DNA from: Bacteroidota bacterium
GTDB taxonomy: Bacteria; Bacteroidota; Bacteroidia; M30B66
Reading direction: 5' to 3'
NCBI GenBank assembly: GCA_947460255.1
Contig: CANHIS010000029.1
Span: 1 to 37,140 of the forward strand
Length of the DNA stretch: 37,140 nt
Positions within the stretch are counted from its first letter, which is position 1, and every line of letters begins with the position of its first letter. The notes beneath the pieces were generated by a model, which had not been told where the DNA came from, searched no databases, and saw nothing but the letters and a program-made list of their open reading frames with translations. Below, in pieces: positions 7,447 to 16,514 of this stretch. The translations under genes were made by a program, and so were the position numbers.

Positions 7447-8619
7447 TTAGCCTGGCTGTTTTTTCTTCATCAATTCAAACATCAACTTTCCATACACTAA
7501 GATAATTGGGAAAACCTTTACTACGTAAGGATAGATTACATCGTGTCGGATATTTGCCGGGAACAAATCAGTGCCACTCAAGGAGGTGAGCACGATCGTT
7601 AAACCAAGTAAAACTTTGTCGAAGAGGCTTCTTGGGTTCGAAAAATACCACACTGCAATACCAATTACGGCAATCACTAGCGTAGGAGATTCTGCCATGT
7701 GATTGAACAAGATCACCCATATCAACACCATCGACAAGAGCAGCAAACGAAATGATTGCTCTGAATAGCGTTTCAATCTGATAAATGGCAGCAAGAATAG
7801 GATAATGCCTAACCCGAGCAGATGCAGTTTGTTGATATTGAGACCAAACCAATAGTGCAACCAACCCATCAAGGAGAATCCGAAACTCAAACCATGGTCG
7901 TTTCCTAGGAGTTTTAACCAGCTCAAATACAACAATTCCAATTGCTCCATTGAGACAACAACCAAGGGAATCAACGTAAACAAGAGAAACCAAGCCACTG
8001 TTGAAACAGCTGTTTTAACTTTTTGAGGATAGAGTAGGAACAATGCAAAGGCAACGATTCCAAAGAGTTTGATAAAAACGGTGATGCTCAGAAACAGTGT
8101 TGCACGCCAAATTTGTTGCTTCTCAGTGGCGCTGAAAGCTAGAAGAATTAAGCCAGCGATCAATCCGTTACACTGAGAACTTTGGATAGATGTGAAAGTC
8201 TCAATAAGGCAAAGTAACAAAGCCCAATTTTTCTGCTCATTTGTAAGTTTAGGTAATTTGAGAATCCCCAAAGCGAGCATCACACTGTTAAGTGCATTCC
8301 AAAAAATCAAGCCCAACCAAACGGGAAAAATTTTGAAAAGGCCAAATGCGAGTGCAAAAGCCGGACTGTATTTGAAAAGATCGTAATGATCGTCGGGATA
8401 AGGGATGTAAAGATCTTTACCGTTAATTAGATGATCGAACGAGAATCTGAAAATATCGAAGTTGTTATAATGCGTGAAGGTAACCCCATTAACTTCCTTT
8501 AAGCCAAGTAAATAGGATTGTGCGCCTGCAATTATGGCAATGATTGCATAAATGATCAGCCAAGTAAACTGCTGATTGGTACTGAACTTTGATTTGAAAT
8601 TTTGAGTCAACTTCGACAT
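7447..8619 (-). CDS. GT87-type (DUF2029) integral membrane glycosyltransferase
   Basis: 390 residues from the chosen ATG, with about ten hydrophobic segments from residue 20 to the end. The pattern of the GT87/DUF2029 family is visible: an early loop with DIFRFSFDHLINGKDLY, then FKYSPAF before the next membrane segments. Family members are mannosyltransferases that use polyprenol-linked sugars on the outer face of the inner membrane; the acceptor here is unknown. An ATG at 8671-8673 is also in frame but would overlap the upstream OmpA gene by 53 bases. I prefer the ATG at 8617-8619, one base after that gene's stop (TAGAATG). The two genes are presumably co-transcribed. Confidence 0.82.
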   Translation of the reverse strand: MSKLTQNFKSKFSTNQQFTWLIIYAIIAIIAGAQSYLLGLKEVNGVTFTHYNNFDIFRFSFDHLINGKDLYIPYPDDHYDLFKYSPAFALAFGLFKIFPVWLGLIFWNALNSVMLALGILKLPKLTNEQKNWALLLCLIETFTSIQSSQCNGLIAGLILLAFSATEKQQIWRATLFLSITVFIKLFGIVAFALFLLYPQKVKTAVSTVAWFLLFTLIPLVVVSMEQLELLYLSWLKLLGNDHGLSFGFSLMGWLHYWFGLNINKLHLLGLGIILFLLPFIRLKRYSEQSFRLLLLSMVLIWVILFNHMAESPTLVIAVIGIAVWYFSNPRSLFDKVLLGLTIVLTSLSGTDLFPANIRHDVIYPYVVKVFPIILVYGKLMFELMKKKQPG

Positions 8620-8620
8620 T

Positions 8621-10561
8621 CTACTTTGAAAGCACGGTGAATTCTGTTCTTCTGTTCTGTTTTCGGCCTTCATCTGAAGTATTTAGCGCGATTGGTTTCG
8701 ATTTACCGTATCCTTTGGCTGTTAATCTATCTGCTGTAATGCCCTTCTCAGTTAGGTAATTCTTCACTGCTTCGGCTCTAGATTGCGACAGTTTAAGATT
8801 CGATTGCTCATTGCCAACATCGTCGGTGTGCCCACTAATTTCAATCTTTAAACTTGGATTCTTTTTCAAGAATTCGAGCAGTTTACCCAGTTCTGTTTGA
8901 GATATTTCTTCGAGTGCTGCCGAACCAGTGGCAAAAAAGATGTTCTTCAAAACAATGCTTTCACCAGCTTCGATAGGCTGCAGAGGAATATTTACTTCAA
9001 AAACATCTGTTGGCTTGAGCTGCTTTTCTAAAGTGTAGTTTTCGGAAAAGAATAAATAACCTGGAGCACTCACATTTAATGCGTAAGAAGATCCAGCAGG
9101 CAAACTCAATAAAAACTCACCACTTACTGGATCGCTGCTACTGGCTGCCATCACCTGTTTGGTGAATAGATCAATAACCTCAAATTTAGCCTCCACTTTC
9201 GAGTCCGATTTTTTATTGAAGACCCTTCCTTTCATGAACGTAACCGCTTGTGGTTGGATTTCTGGGTTGAGGTCGAAAGTGTAAATGTCTCTCAAGCCCA
9301 TTCCGCCTTCTCGATCTGCACTGAAGTATGCCTTTTTCCCATCAGCACTGATAATCATGTGCATTTCATCTCCACTGGTGTTGATTGGATAACCCAGATT
9401 TACAGGCTTTTGCCATTTTCCGTCTTTGCCTTTTCGGCTGATAAAGAAGTCTCGCTGGCCCATTCCTGGATGTCCAGCAGAAGAAAAATAGAGCGTTTTT
9501 CCATCGGGATGTAGAAATGGACCGAACTCTTCCATGTCGGTATTTAAGGAATCTCCTAGGTTGAAGGCAAGGCCCCAACTACCATCCGCTTGACGCTTAC
9601 TGCACCAAAGATCTGCCATGCCTTTGCCTTCCTTGCGTTTGCTTACAAAAATCAGTTCTTGACCATCAGCCGAAACAGTGGGCTGAGCTTCCCAACTTCC
9701 GCTGTTAACAGCTTCTCCAAGATTTGCGGGCTCAGTCCATTTTTTTCCTCGATATTCTGAAATAAATAAGTCGCAACTTCCATAACCGCCGGGTCGTTCG
9801 CATCCTGTGAAGAAAATAAATCTCCCATCTGGGGAAAGGCAATGCGCCCCTTCGTTACCATGACTGTTCAAAGGCGGGCCAACACTGATGCAAGGCAACC
9901 ATTTTCCGTCTTTTTTGATACTCATAAAGAAATCTTCCTCCACTTGAGAACCTCCATTTTCAGTGAACTCATCAGAAGGTCGCATCCTAGTAAATACAAT
10001 TGTTTGGTTGTCGACAGTGATGGATGGATGGTATTCGCTGTACTTGCTGTTTATTTCAGTGCCGAGGTTTTCAGGTTTGAAGTTTACTGGATGCAACACT
10101 GCTTGTTCAGCAAATTGCGCATTTCTAAGAAGTCGTTCTGCTTTTTTCTTGGTTTGTTCGTTGATTTTCGTGAACCCTAGATACTTCTGCAGGTGAGTTA
10201 TTGCTGCAGTATATTCTGCAATAGCAAAATCGGCAAGTGCCCAACGGTAATACATTGGAGGAAATTTGTCGGCTCTGATTTTGGCAGCACTCTCAAAACA
10301 TGATCTTGATTCTGCAAATTTTTCCATGTCCAAGCAAAGATCAGCGAGCGCAATTTGGGCTTCGAAAAAGGATGCATCTTCGGTTACAGCAGCCTTTAGT
10401 AGACCGTATGCTTCATTGTTCATTTTTGACTGATAGCTTTTCAAGCCTTCATTGAATAGTCGGATTGCCTTTTTATTGGTCGAGCTCAAGTCTTGTTGAG
10501 CTTGAGAAAATGTTGTAGAAATCAACAAGAAAAGGATGATCCGCAGGAATTTCATATTCAT
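8621..10561 (-). CDS. PorE-like OmpA protein with TPR, PD40 propeller and CRD domains
   Basis: 646 residues. In order: a signal peptide (MNMKFLRIILFLLISTTFSQAQ), a TPR-like helical region (about 25-150), a PD40/WD40-like beta-propeller (about 160-430) with repeats such as LSPDGRFIFFTG, VSADGQELIFVS, LHPDGKTLYFSS and ISADGKKAYFSA, a CnaB/carboxypeptidase-regulatory-like domain (about 440-530), and a C-terminal OmpA domain with ISGHTDDVGNE and RRTEF. This order matches PorE of the T9SS, which anchors the machine to peptidoglycan, but paralogues of this design are numerous. PorE is a lipoprotein, whereas no lipobox cysteine is present here, so a different member is possible. The TTG at 10564 was rejected in favour of the ATG directly after it; the ATG at 10555 is also possible. 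Confidence 0.87.
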   Translation of the reverse strand: MNMKFLRIILFLLISTTFSQAQQDLSSTNKKAIRLFNEGLKSYQSKMNNEAYGLLKAAVTEDASFFEAQIALADLCLDMEKFAESRSCFESAAKIRADKFPPMYYRWALADFAIAEYTAAITHLQKYLGFTKINEQTKKKAERLLRNAQFAEQAVLHPVNFKPENLGTEINSKYSEYHPSITVDNQTIVFTRMRPSDEFTENGGSQVEEDFFMSIKKDGKWLPCISVGPPLNSHGNEGAHCLSPDGRFIFFTGCERPGGYGSCDLFISEYRGKKWTEPANLGEAVNSGSWEAQPTVSADGQELIFVSKRKEGKGMADLWCSKRQADGSWGLAFNLGDSLNTDMEEFGPFLHPDGKTLYFSSAGHPGMGQRDFFISRKGKDGKWQKPVNLGYPINTSGDEMHMIISADGKKAYFSADREGGMGLRDIYTFDLNPEIQPQAVTFMKGRVFNKKSDSKVEAKFEVIDLFTKQVMAASSSDPVSGEFLLSLPAGSSYALNVSAPGYLFFSENYTLEKQLKPTDVFEVNIPLQPIEAGESIVLKNIFFATGSAALEEISQTELGKLLEFLKKNPSLKIEISGHTDDVGNEQSNLKLSQSRAEAVKNYLTEKGITADRLTAKGYGKSKPIALNTSDEGRKQNRRTEFTVLSK

Positions 10562-10640
10562 CAATTTGATAACGCAATGAAAGTATTGATTATTCAGGGG
10601 CTATTCGAACGAAAAGTTTCGTGTTTTGAACAGCTCTGAT

Positions 10641-10678
10641 CTGAAAAACAAAACCCCGGCCAGAATCTGACCAGGGTT
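10641..10678 (-). terminator. rho-independent terminator of the 1234-residue T9SS protein gene
   Basis: On the minus strand AACCCTGG (10678-10671) pairs with CCGGGGTT (10659-10652). Further inner pairs extend the stem to about 11 bp, and a T-rich run (TTTTGTTTTTC) follows. It begins 21 bases after the stop codon. The remaining gap to the next gene (10562-10640) shows nothing clear. Confidence 0.8.
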
Positions 10679-10699
10679 GTAATTATTAAAAATTTCAGC

Positions 10700-13600
10700 T
10701 TATCGTTTCACGGTAACATCTCCAGCGAGCGTTTCTCCATTTGAAAGTTTAAGCACGTAGAAGTAAGTGCCATCTGGCAAATCTCCACCGTTCCAATCGT
10801 TCAAATAGCTTGATACTGAGTATATTTCGTTGCCCCAACGGTTGAAAATTGCCATCGAAGAAGATGGAAATGCTCCAAGACCGTTCACAACAAAGAAATC
10901 GTTAAATCCATCTCCGTTTGGCGTGAATGAATTTGGAACTGCAACCGAATTTGAGATTTGGTATTTTCTTGAAATGGTATCGGTACAACCAGCTGCGTCT
11001 GTTACAGTGAGTAATACAACCAGTTCGCCTTGTGAAGCATAACTGTGTGAGGCATTCTGAGATGAAGCATTGGTGTTATCGCCAAAATTCCATAACCAAG
11101 TTACTGGGCTTCCTGTTGAAGCATCGACAAAATTGATGTTCACGCCAGTTTGTGCTCCAGTTGCAGGATCGGAAGTAAACGCTGCCGTTGGACCAGTTTG
11201 GGTTACTATAACAGTATCGCTAAATTGACAGCCATTGTCGTCGGTTATTTCAAGCGAATAAATTCCACCACCAACTTCAATAGAAACAGTAGTTTCGTCG
11301 TTGCTCCAATCGTAGGAAGCGACACCATCAGGACCTTCTAAAACCGCCACATCTTCGTTACAAATATTCAAATCGTTTCCAAGGCTAAACACAGGAATTG
11401 AAGTGACGGTAACTTGCACGGCATCTGCACTTGCACCTGCACAACCATTTAAACTCACAGAGAGCGTGTATTGTCCAGCAGGTGGAGCTGATAAATTTAA
11501 CGTTGCACCAGCAGTTTGTCCGGCTGGAGTTCCCCAAGAGTAAACCGCGCCAGGTTCTTGGTTTGAGGAAAGCGCGAGCGATTCTGTACCACAAAGAGTT
11601 GTATCTCCTGAAATAACTGGGATTTGAGGTCTAGGCAAAATTTCTAAATCAACAGAATCTCTGGTTGTACAGCCAGTTGCATTTTCAAGTTCAACCCAAT
11701 AGATACCTGATGAGCCTGCGGTAATTGAGCTGCCAGTTGAATTGTTATTCCATAAATAAGTTACATCATTTACGCTCGCTGCAGAAAGTGTTAAGCTTTC
11801 GCCAGAGCAAATAGAAGTATCGGAAAAGGCAAAAGAAAATTCTGGACTTAATTCAACCGTGATGTTAACAGAATCAGATGCTGATGGGCAGCCATTCTGA
11901 ACATAATATGCATAGTACGTTCCAGCTGCAGATTGTTGAATATCTGAGTAGATCAAAGATTCTGAAGTTGAAATTATCGTATCGTTTGAGGAGATAAAAT
12001 AATATGAAGAACCAGCTGCATCGATCATGCTCAAACTAAGGTTTGTACCTGAACAAATAGACAAGTCGTTTACAATACTTCCATTGGTAGAAAGCTGTGG
12101 TGCAGGAGGTGAGACAGAGAAGAAAAGATCCACAGAGTCGCGCTGTGCGCATCCTTGAGGACTCAACACTTCAACCCAATACAGTCCTCCTTCGGTAACA
12201 TTGAGAGTTTGATTGTTTGAATTGTCTTGCCACAGATAAGTGTATCCAGCGCCAGCACCACCATCAAGCAGAACCGAAGAAACGCTACAAACAGTATCAG
12301 ATAAACCGATATAAACTTCTGGTGTTGGATTTACAAGAAGGCTCAAAGTATCGAAGAAAGATTCGCATCCTTGGTAAATACTGAAGGCATAATATTCGCC
12401 CGATTGAGAAATTGTTGAAGACAAAATGTTAATGTCGTTGCCGTTATACAACGTATTTCCTGGCCCAATCCAAGCATAGCTTTCCGCATTTGCTACGGTT
12501 GTCATATTAAGTGCGAAAGGAGTTCCAGAACACAAGGTGTCGGCGGTAATTGTTGGATCGAAAGGAATAATTGAGGCAACAGGAGTATCAGGTCTTGGGG
12601 AAGTCCAGATTTGTATTGAGTCTCTTGCACGACAACCTTGAAAGTCTGTTACATCAACGTAGTAAACTCCAGCTTGATCAACAATAAAGAATGGATTTTG
12701 AGAACCATCTTGCCACTCAAACAAATACACGCCTGGCACAGTAAGTAGTAATTGGGATCCTTCGCAAATGGTATCTCTTGAAGCCTGAATAGTTACAGGA
12801 GGAGTGTAATTTGAAACCTGAATTGTATCTGTTGCAGAGCATTCGTTTCCGCTCAAAACACTCACATAGTAAGTACCTGGATCGAAAACTGTGATTTTTT
12901 GCGTGGTATCACCGGTACTCCAGAGGTAGGATGTTTTACCCGGACCAGCATCTAAGACTGCTGAATCGCCTAAACAAAGTTCACGGTTAATACCCAGTTC
13001 TAAATAAGAGAAGTTTGTAAAGTATCCATAGTTGCATGATGCGCCTTGCTGATAAGTGATTCCCATGTGGAACAATTCATCAGAAAAGTTTTGGATTAGC
13101 GATGCTTGTCCAACTGGTATTTGTGCTGTTGTAAATGCTTTTCTACAAAATACCCAATCTCCATTTCCACCTGGAACAGGCTGAAAATCAGCTGCAGTGA
13201 TAAATGTATTGTCCCCGTTGAGTGTAAAGTTATTTTCAAAACCAGCTTTTATGGTCAAATTCAATTTGAAATTTGCATTACCAGTTCTTGTGAAACCAAC
13301 TTGGTTAGATCCAGTGCATTCTAACGAAGGAATAATAGCGCCAGCAACTTGATCACCTACACCAGAAATGTGGAGGACATAGATTGGCTTGCTTCCTTCG
13401 ATAAATCCTGATGCTGCAGAAAACGAGTAAATGTACTGTTGACCAGCATTTATTGTTGCGATAGGAGTCGCGCTGCCATCGATGAATATTTCGGTGTTAT
13501 CTTCAGTAGCACAAACATAAACTTTGTCGAGTCCGTTGGCTAAATCACCGCGAACAACGATATGTTTAAATCCACAATTTTCCACAGAAATCAATTGATC

Positions 13601-14404
13601 GGCGGCTAAATCTGCACCACCTTCAGATCCAGATGGCGGTGGATCAAGATCGATCATGTCGTCTTTAATCGTAACAGCAATTGGTCTGTCCGACTCAATT
13701 TTAGTTCCAGCTGGTTTCACAGCGCCGATGTAATCGAGAGCCTCGCAGTAATATGTTTGCCCACGATGCAGATAAACTGAGAATGGAATTCCCGCTTGGT
13801 GATTGAGAATATCAATTGATGGAGTTATAGTTACTGTAGTAGAATCGTCGGTAGCAACAATTACAAATCCTGTTCTTGGTTGAGGAATGTAAGGGCTGCC
13901 GCCGAGTGTTCTAGCATTTTCCCATAGAGTTTGAAAAGGAGTGTAAAACAAGGTTCCGTTGGCGTTCTTTCCTTTCAGCGCTACAAGATCTCGGTTTGCC
14001 GCAGCTCCAAGCTCGTAGTATGCAGTTATGGGAGCTGTTGCGCGCACTAGAACACCTGTATTCATTACTGAATCAACAAATCTTGTTTCAATTTGATTGA
14101 TGAATGCAGTTAAATTCACTGTTTGCGTTGCATTGGCTGCAAGATTCACCACAATTGGCGAGAAAGAAAGATTTGCAGGTTGCCAAATTGTAATTTGTGC
14201 AGGGTCTGAAAGCGTTGAGAGAACCAATTGAATAGGTCTGTCTCGAAATGCGCCTCCATTGATTTCGCTTTGTGTACCTTGGGTAAGATCAGGTGGGCCA
14301 AACCAAAATTCCTGATCAATTTGTGCTTTCAGCGTTGGGGAGAAAATAAATAATCCCAATAAAAAAGCGGTTAATTTGATAAGTTTGGTAGTAGTGAGAT
14401 TCAT
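10700..14404 (-). CDS. secreted multi-domain protein, IgGFc-binding-like N-terminus, T9SS type B sorting domain
   Basis: 1234 residues from the chosen ATG, starting with a clear signal peptide (MNLTTTKLIKLTAFLLGLF...LKAQ). About residues 30-460 resemble the IgGFc-binding N-terminal family (repeated beta segments, a D-D-S-T-T-V-T-I-T-P motif). Eight Ig-like modules follow in two types, order X-X-Y-X-Y-X-Y-X, each with a Cys near the start (ICSGE, LCSGT) and one near the end (GC). A PKD domain (WLWNFGDNTN) comes next. The last 81 residues are the gliding-motility-associated type B C-terminal domain: PNSFTPNGDGFNDFF, IFNRWGNEIY, GTYFYVLKL, ending VTVKR. Such proteins cross the outer membrane through the T9SS and stay on the surface or are released; adhesion is a likely but unproven role. 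An upstream in-frame ATG at 14428 would add 8 residues before the signal peptide. Confidence 0.93.
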   Translation of the reverse strand: MNLTTTKLIKLTAFLLGLFIFSPTLKAQIDQEFWFGPPDLTQGTQSEINGGAFRDRPIQLVLSTLSDPAQITIWQPANLSFSPIVVNLAANATQTVNLTAFINQIETRFVDSVMNTGVLVRATAPITAYYELGAAANRDLVALKGKNANGTLFYTPFQTLWENARTLGGSPYIPQPRTGFVIVATDDSTTVTITPSIDILNHQAGIPFSVYLHRGQTYYCEALDYIGAVKPAGTKIESDRPIAVTIKDDMIDLDPPPSGSEGGADLAADQLISVENCGFKHIVVRGDLANGLDKVYVCATEDNTEIFIDGSATPIATINAGQQYIYSFSAASGFIEGSKPIYVLHISGVGDQVAGAIIPSLECTGSNQVGFTRTGNANFKLNLTIKAGFENNFTLNGDNTFITAADFQPVPGGNGDWVFCRKAFTTAQIPVGQASLIQNFSDELFHMGITYQQGASCNYGYFTNFSYLELGINRELCLGDSAVLDAGPGKTSYLWSTGDTTQKITVFDPGTYYVSVLSGNECSATDTIQVSNYTPPVTIQASRDTICEGSQLLLTVPGVYLFEWQDGSQNPFFIVDQAGVYYVDVTDFQGCRARDSIQIWTSPRPDTPVASIIPFDPTITADTLCSGTPFALNMTTVANAESYAWIGPGNTLYNGNDINILSSTISQSGEYYAFSIYQGCESFFDTLSLLVNPTPEVYIGLSDTVCSVSSVLLDGGAGAGYTYLWQDNSNNQTLNVTEGGLYWVEVLSPQGCAQRDSVDLFFSVSPPAPQLSTNGSIVNDLSICSGTNLSLSMIDAAGSSYYFISSNDTIISTSESLIYSDIQQSAAGTYYAYYVQNGCPSASDSVNITVELSPEFSFAFSDTSICSGESLTLSAASVNDVTYLWNNNSTGSSITAGSSGIYWVELENATGCTTRDSVDLEILPRPQIPVISGDTTLCGTESLALSSNQEPGAVYSWGTPAGQTAGATLNLSAPPAGQYTLSVSLNGCAGASADAVQVTVTSIPVFSLGNDLNICNEDVAVLEGPDGVASYDWSNDETTVSIEVGGGIYSLEITDDNGCQFSDTVIVTQTGPTAAFTSDPATGAQTGVNINFVDASTGSPVTWLWNFGDNTNASSQNASHSYASQGELVVLLTVTDAAGCTDTISRKYQISNSVAVPNSFTPNGDGFNDFFVVNGLGAFPSSSMAIFNRWGNEIYSVSSYLNDWNGGDLPDGTYFYVLKLSNGETLAGDVTVKR
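11190..13010 (-). repeat. alternating Ig-like module repeats inside the T9SS protein
   Basis: The encoded protein has five modules of type X (about 70 residues, core YLW...G.YWVEV...GC..RDSV) and three of type Y (about 80-90 residues, core LCSGT.L.L, AGTYYAYYVQNGC). Their order is X-X-Y-X-Y-X-Y-X. The units are clearly diverged, so this is a protein-level repeat rather than a recent DNA repeat. Confidence 0.75.
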
Positions 14405-14560
14405 TTTAATGTAGCTTGAATTTCTCATGAATACGGTTTAATTCCTTTGCCATCATGCATTTAAACAATTGGCTCGGTTTCTTACTTGAATAGGATATAA
14501 AAGGTTACAAAGATGGTTTAAAAAATGGGTTATATCCCTTGTTGGAATGTCAATTTCAAT

Positions 14561-16510
14561 CTAAATCTTACGCCCTATACTTCTGAAAGATTGGTAGAGA
14601 ATAGAAAGATCGTTTGATACTCGGTAATCTTTAGCATAAAGGATATTGGTTTGACTTTGAGTTTGCTCATCGAAGCCTAGTTTGCTGAATGGATCCAACG
14701 GATTTAATATTCCAGTTTTTATTTTGGGCAGTGATTCTGTGCTTTTACCAATTGAATACCCAACCCAAGTAAATCTTCCAATAAAACATTGAATAGCGTT
14801 CACAAAAGCATTTCCTGGCGATTTGGTAACGAACAACAAAGGAAATAATACCAAAAGTCCCAAAGAAAAAAATATGTCTAAAGCTCTTTTTTTTCTTCGA
14901 TTTAATGGGCGGTCGATAGCATTTAACCCAATTACATAAAGCTCTCCGCTGGTTTGGATAGAATTACTTCCAATAATAAATAAACTTTCAGGTGGCGCTA
15001 TTTTATATTCTAATTCCGGATGATTAATCTTCATCATTTGATTCATTATTTCACTGCTGCTCAAGTCTTTGCCGCAGAAAATTAATTCGTTAATTCCGAA
15101 AATCTCCACCATTTCTTTTAATCGTCCAATATTTCCGGCAAATCCCTTCGGAATTGTTTCCAGATCGATTGGATTGATTAAACCGATATAGGCTGTTTTT
15201 ACCGGCGATTGATTAATCAAGGCTTTAATTCTACTGGCCTCTTCCATGCCGCCAACTAGAAGAATCCTCTTCAACTCTCTCCGTTCAGGAAAAATGGTTT
15301 TGTAGGTTAACAGATTTATCAAGGAACGAATCCCTGTTGCCGACAAAGCTGCCCATGCTGCACCTACAAGGGTTAAAAATCTCGAATAGCGGTATGATTC
15401 TGGCAACAATGCATAAACTAACAGTATAATCAATGTGCCTGTGAGCACGCCTCTTACTGCTGATCCTGATTTATGCGGCTTTTCGTATGATCCATTTACC
15501 CACATACTGCCAATCCAAGCCAACATGTAAAGTGGAACCGCAATCCACATAAATGAATACGGATAAAAAATGCCACTTTTTTGTGCCCAATAGGATTTCA
15601 GGATGAACATGCCTCCAAAAAACATCGAAGCATCTAGCAATGGAAGCCAAGCAAAACTAGCCACTCTCTTCAAGATAGAGAATCCAGCACGTAGGTAAAC
15701 TGCTAGGTTTATCAGCAGAGAAAATACTTTGGCATTACCGGGAGAAAAATGCTTCCTAGCGAAAATAACCATCGCCTGGTAAAACACAAATACGTAATTA
15801 ATCGACGATTTTTTAGTGCTTTCGCCGCGGTAATGGATTACCCTTGTTTTGGGATGATAATAAATCTTGAATCCCGCTTTTGTGATTCTATAGCTCAGAT
15901 CGATGTCTTCACCATACATGAAAAAAGCCTCATCAAGATTTCCGGAAATCTCTAATGCAGCCTTTCGCATGAACATGAAAGCACCCGATAGAACTTCAAT
16001 TTCATGTGTTTCTTCTGGATCTAAGTAGCCTAAATGGTACTTACCGAATTTTTTGGATTTAGGGAAAATGCTACTAAAACCAAAAATCTTGTAAAATGCC
16101 ACTTCTGGAGTAGGAAGTCCGCGTTTAGATTCTGGCAGATAATTGCCCTTTCCATCAATGAGCTTTACGCCACATGCACCCGCTTCCGGATGCGCATCCA
16201 TAAATTGAATGCAAGTGTGGAAAGTGTCTTCTTCAACAACGGTATCGGGATTTAGCAAAAGAACATATTGCCCTTTGGATATATCAATTGCCTGATTGTT
16301 TGCTTTCGAAAATCCTGTATTTTGCTGATTTGCAATTAGATGTGCTTTTGGAAATTTTTCCCGAACCATTTCCACCGAACCATCCACCGAATGGTTATCA
16401 ACCACAAATACTTCGCCTTCAATGCCTTCCATGGCTTTGAATACCGATTTGAGGCATTGTTCAAGGAAATGCTCTACGTTATAGTTTACGATAACGACCG
16501 AAAGCTTCAT
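14561..16510 (-). CDS. GT2 glycosyltransferase fused to a degenerate polyprenyl glycosylphosphotransferase-like half
   Basis: 649 residues. Residues 1-240 are a GT-A fold GT2 enzyme: SVVIVNYN, DNHSVDGS, NTGFSKANNQAI, LLLNPDT as the metal-binding segment, and GEDIDLSYR. Membrane segments follow (about 265-400), then a Rossmann-like region (RILLVGG, about 425-540), as in the middle of WbaP/EpsE-type sugar-phosphate transferases. The tail starts like the transferase domain (RRKKRALDIFFSLGLLVLFPLLF) and ends like it (KTGILNP ... LYAKDYRVSNDLSILYQSF). The central stretch with the catalytic Asp-Glu pair seems missing, and GRFTWVGYS replaces the usual LVGPRP region. It probably makes surface glycans at the inner membrane through the GT2 part. 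The TTG at 16513 was rejected for the adjacent ATG, 4 bases after queE. Confidence 0.85.
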   Translation of the reverse strand: MKLSVVIVNYNVEHFLEQCLKSVFKAMEGIEGEVFVVDNHSVDGSVEMVREKFPKAHLIANQQNTGFSKANNQAIDISKGQYVLLLNPDTVVEEDTFHTCIQFMDAHPEAGACGVKLIDGKGNYLPESKRGLPTPEVAFYKIFGFSSIFPKSKKFGKYHLGYLDPEETHEIEVLSGAFMFMRKAALEISGNLDEAFFMYGEDIDLSYRITKAGFKIYYHPKTRVIHYRGESTKKSSINYVFVFYQAMVIFARKHFSPGNAKVFSLLINLAVYLRAGFSILKRVASFAWLPLLDASMFFGGMFILKSYWAQKSGIFYPYSFMWIAVPLYMLAWIGSMWVNGSYEKPHKSGSAVRGVLTGTLIILLVYALLPESYRYSRFLTLVGAAWAALSATGIRSLINLLTYKTIFPERRELKRILLVGGMEEASRIKALINQSPVKTAYIGLINPIDLETIPKGFAGNIGRLKEMVEIFGINELIFCGKDLSSSEIMNQMMKINHPELEYKIAPPESLFIIGSNSIQTSGELYVIGLNAIDRPLNRRKKRALDIFFSLGLLVLFPLLFVTKSPGNAFVNAIQCFIGRFTWVGYSIGKSTESLPKIKTGILNPLDPFSKLGFDEQTQSQTNILYAKDYRVSNDLSILYQSFRSIGRKI

Positions 16511-16514
16511 CAAA

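Noticed and set aside
7446-7470. Short AGC-CTG-GCT inverted repeat followed by T6 between the convergent FAH and GT87 genes
   Set aside because: A 3-bp stem is not enough for a terminator, and the bases code for the Lys-rich end of the GT87 protein.
14527-14538. Inverted repeat GGGTTATATCCC between the glycosyltransferase and the T9SS protein genes, considered as a terminator
   Set aside because: Only 3 bp can pair with a 6-base loop. A T-run follows on the minus strand, but the stem is too weak to call.
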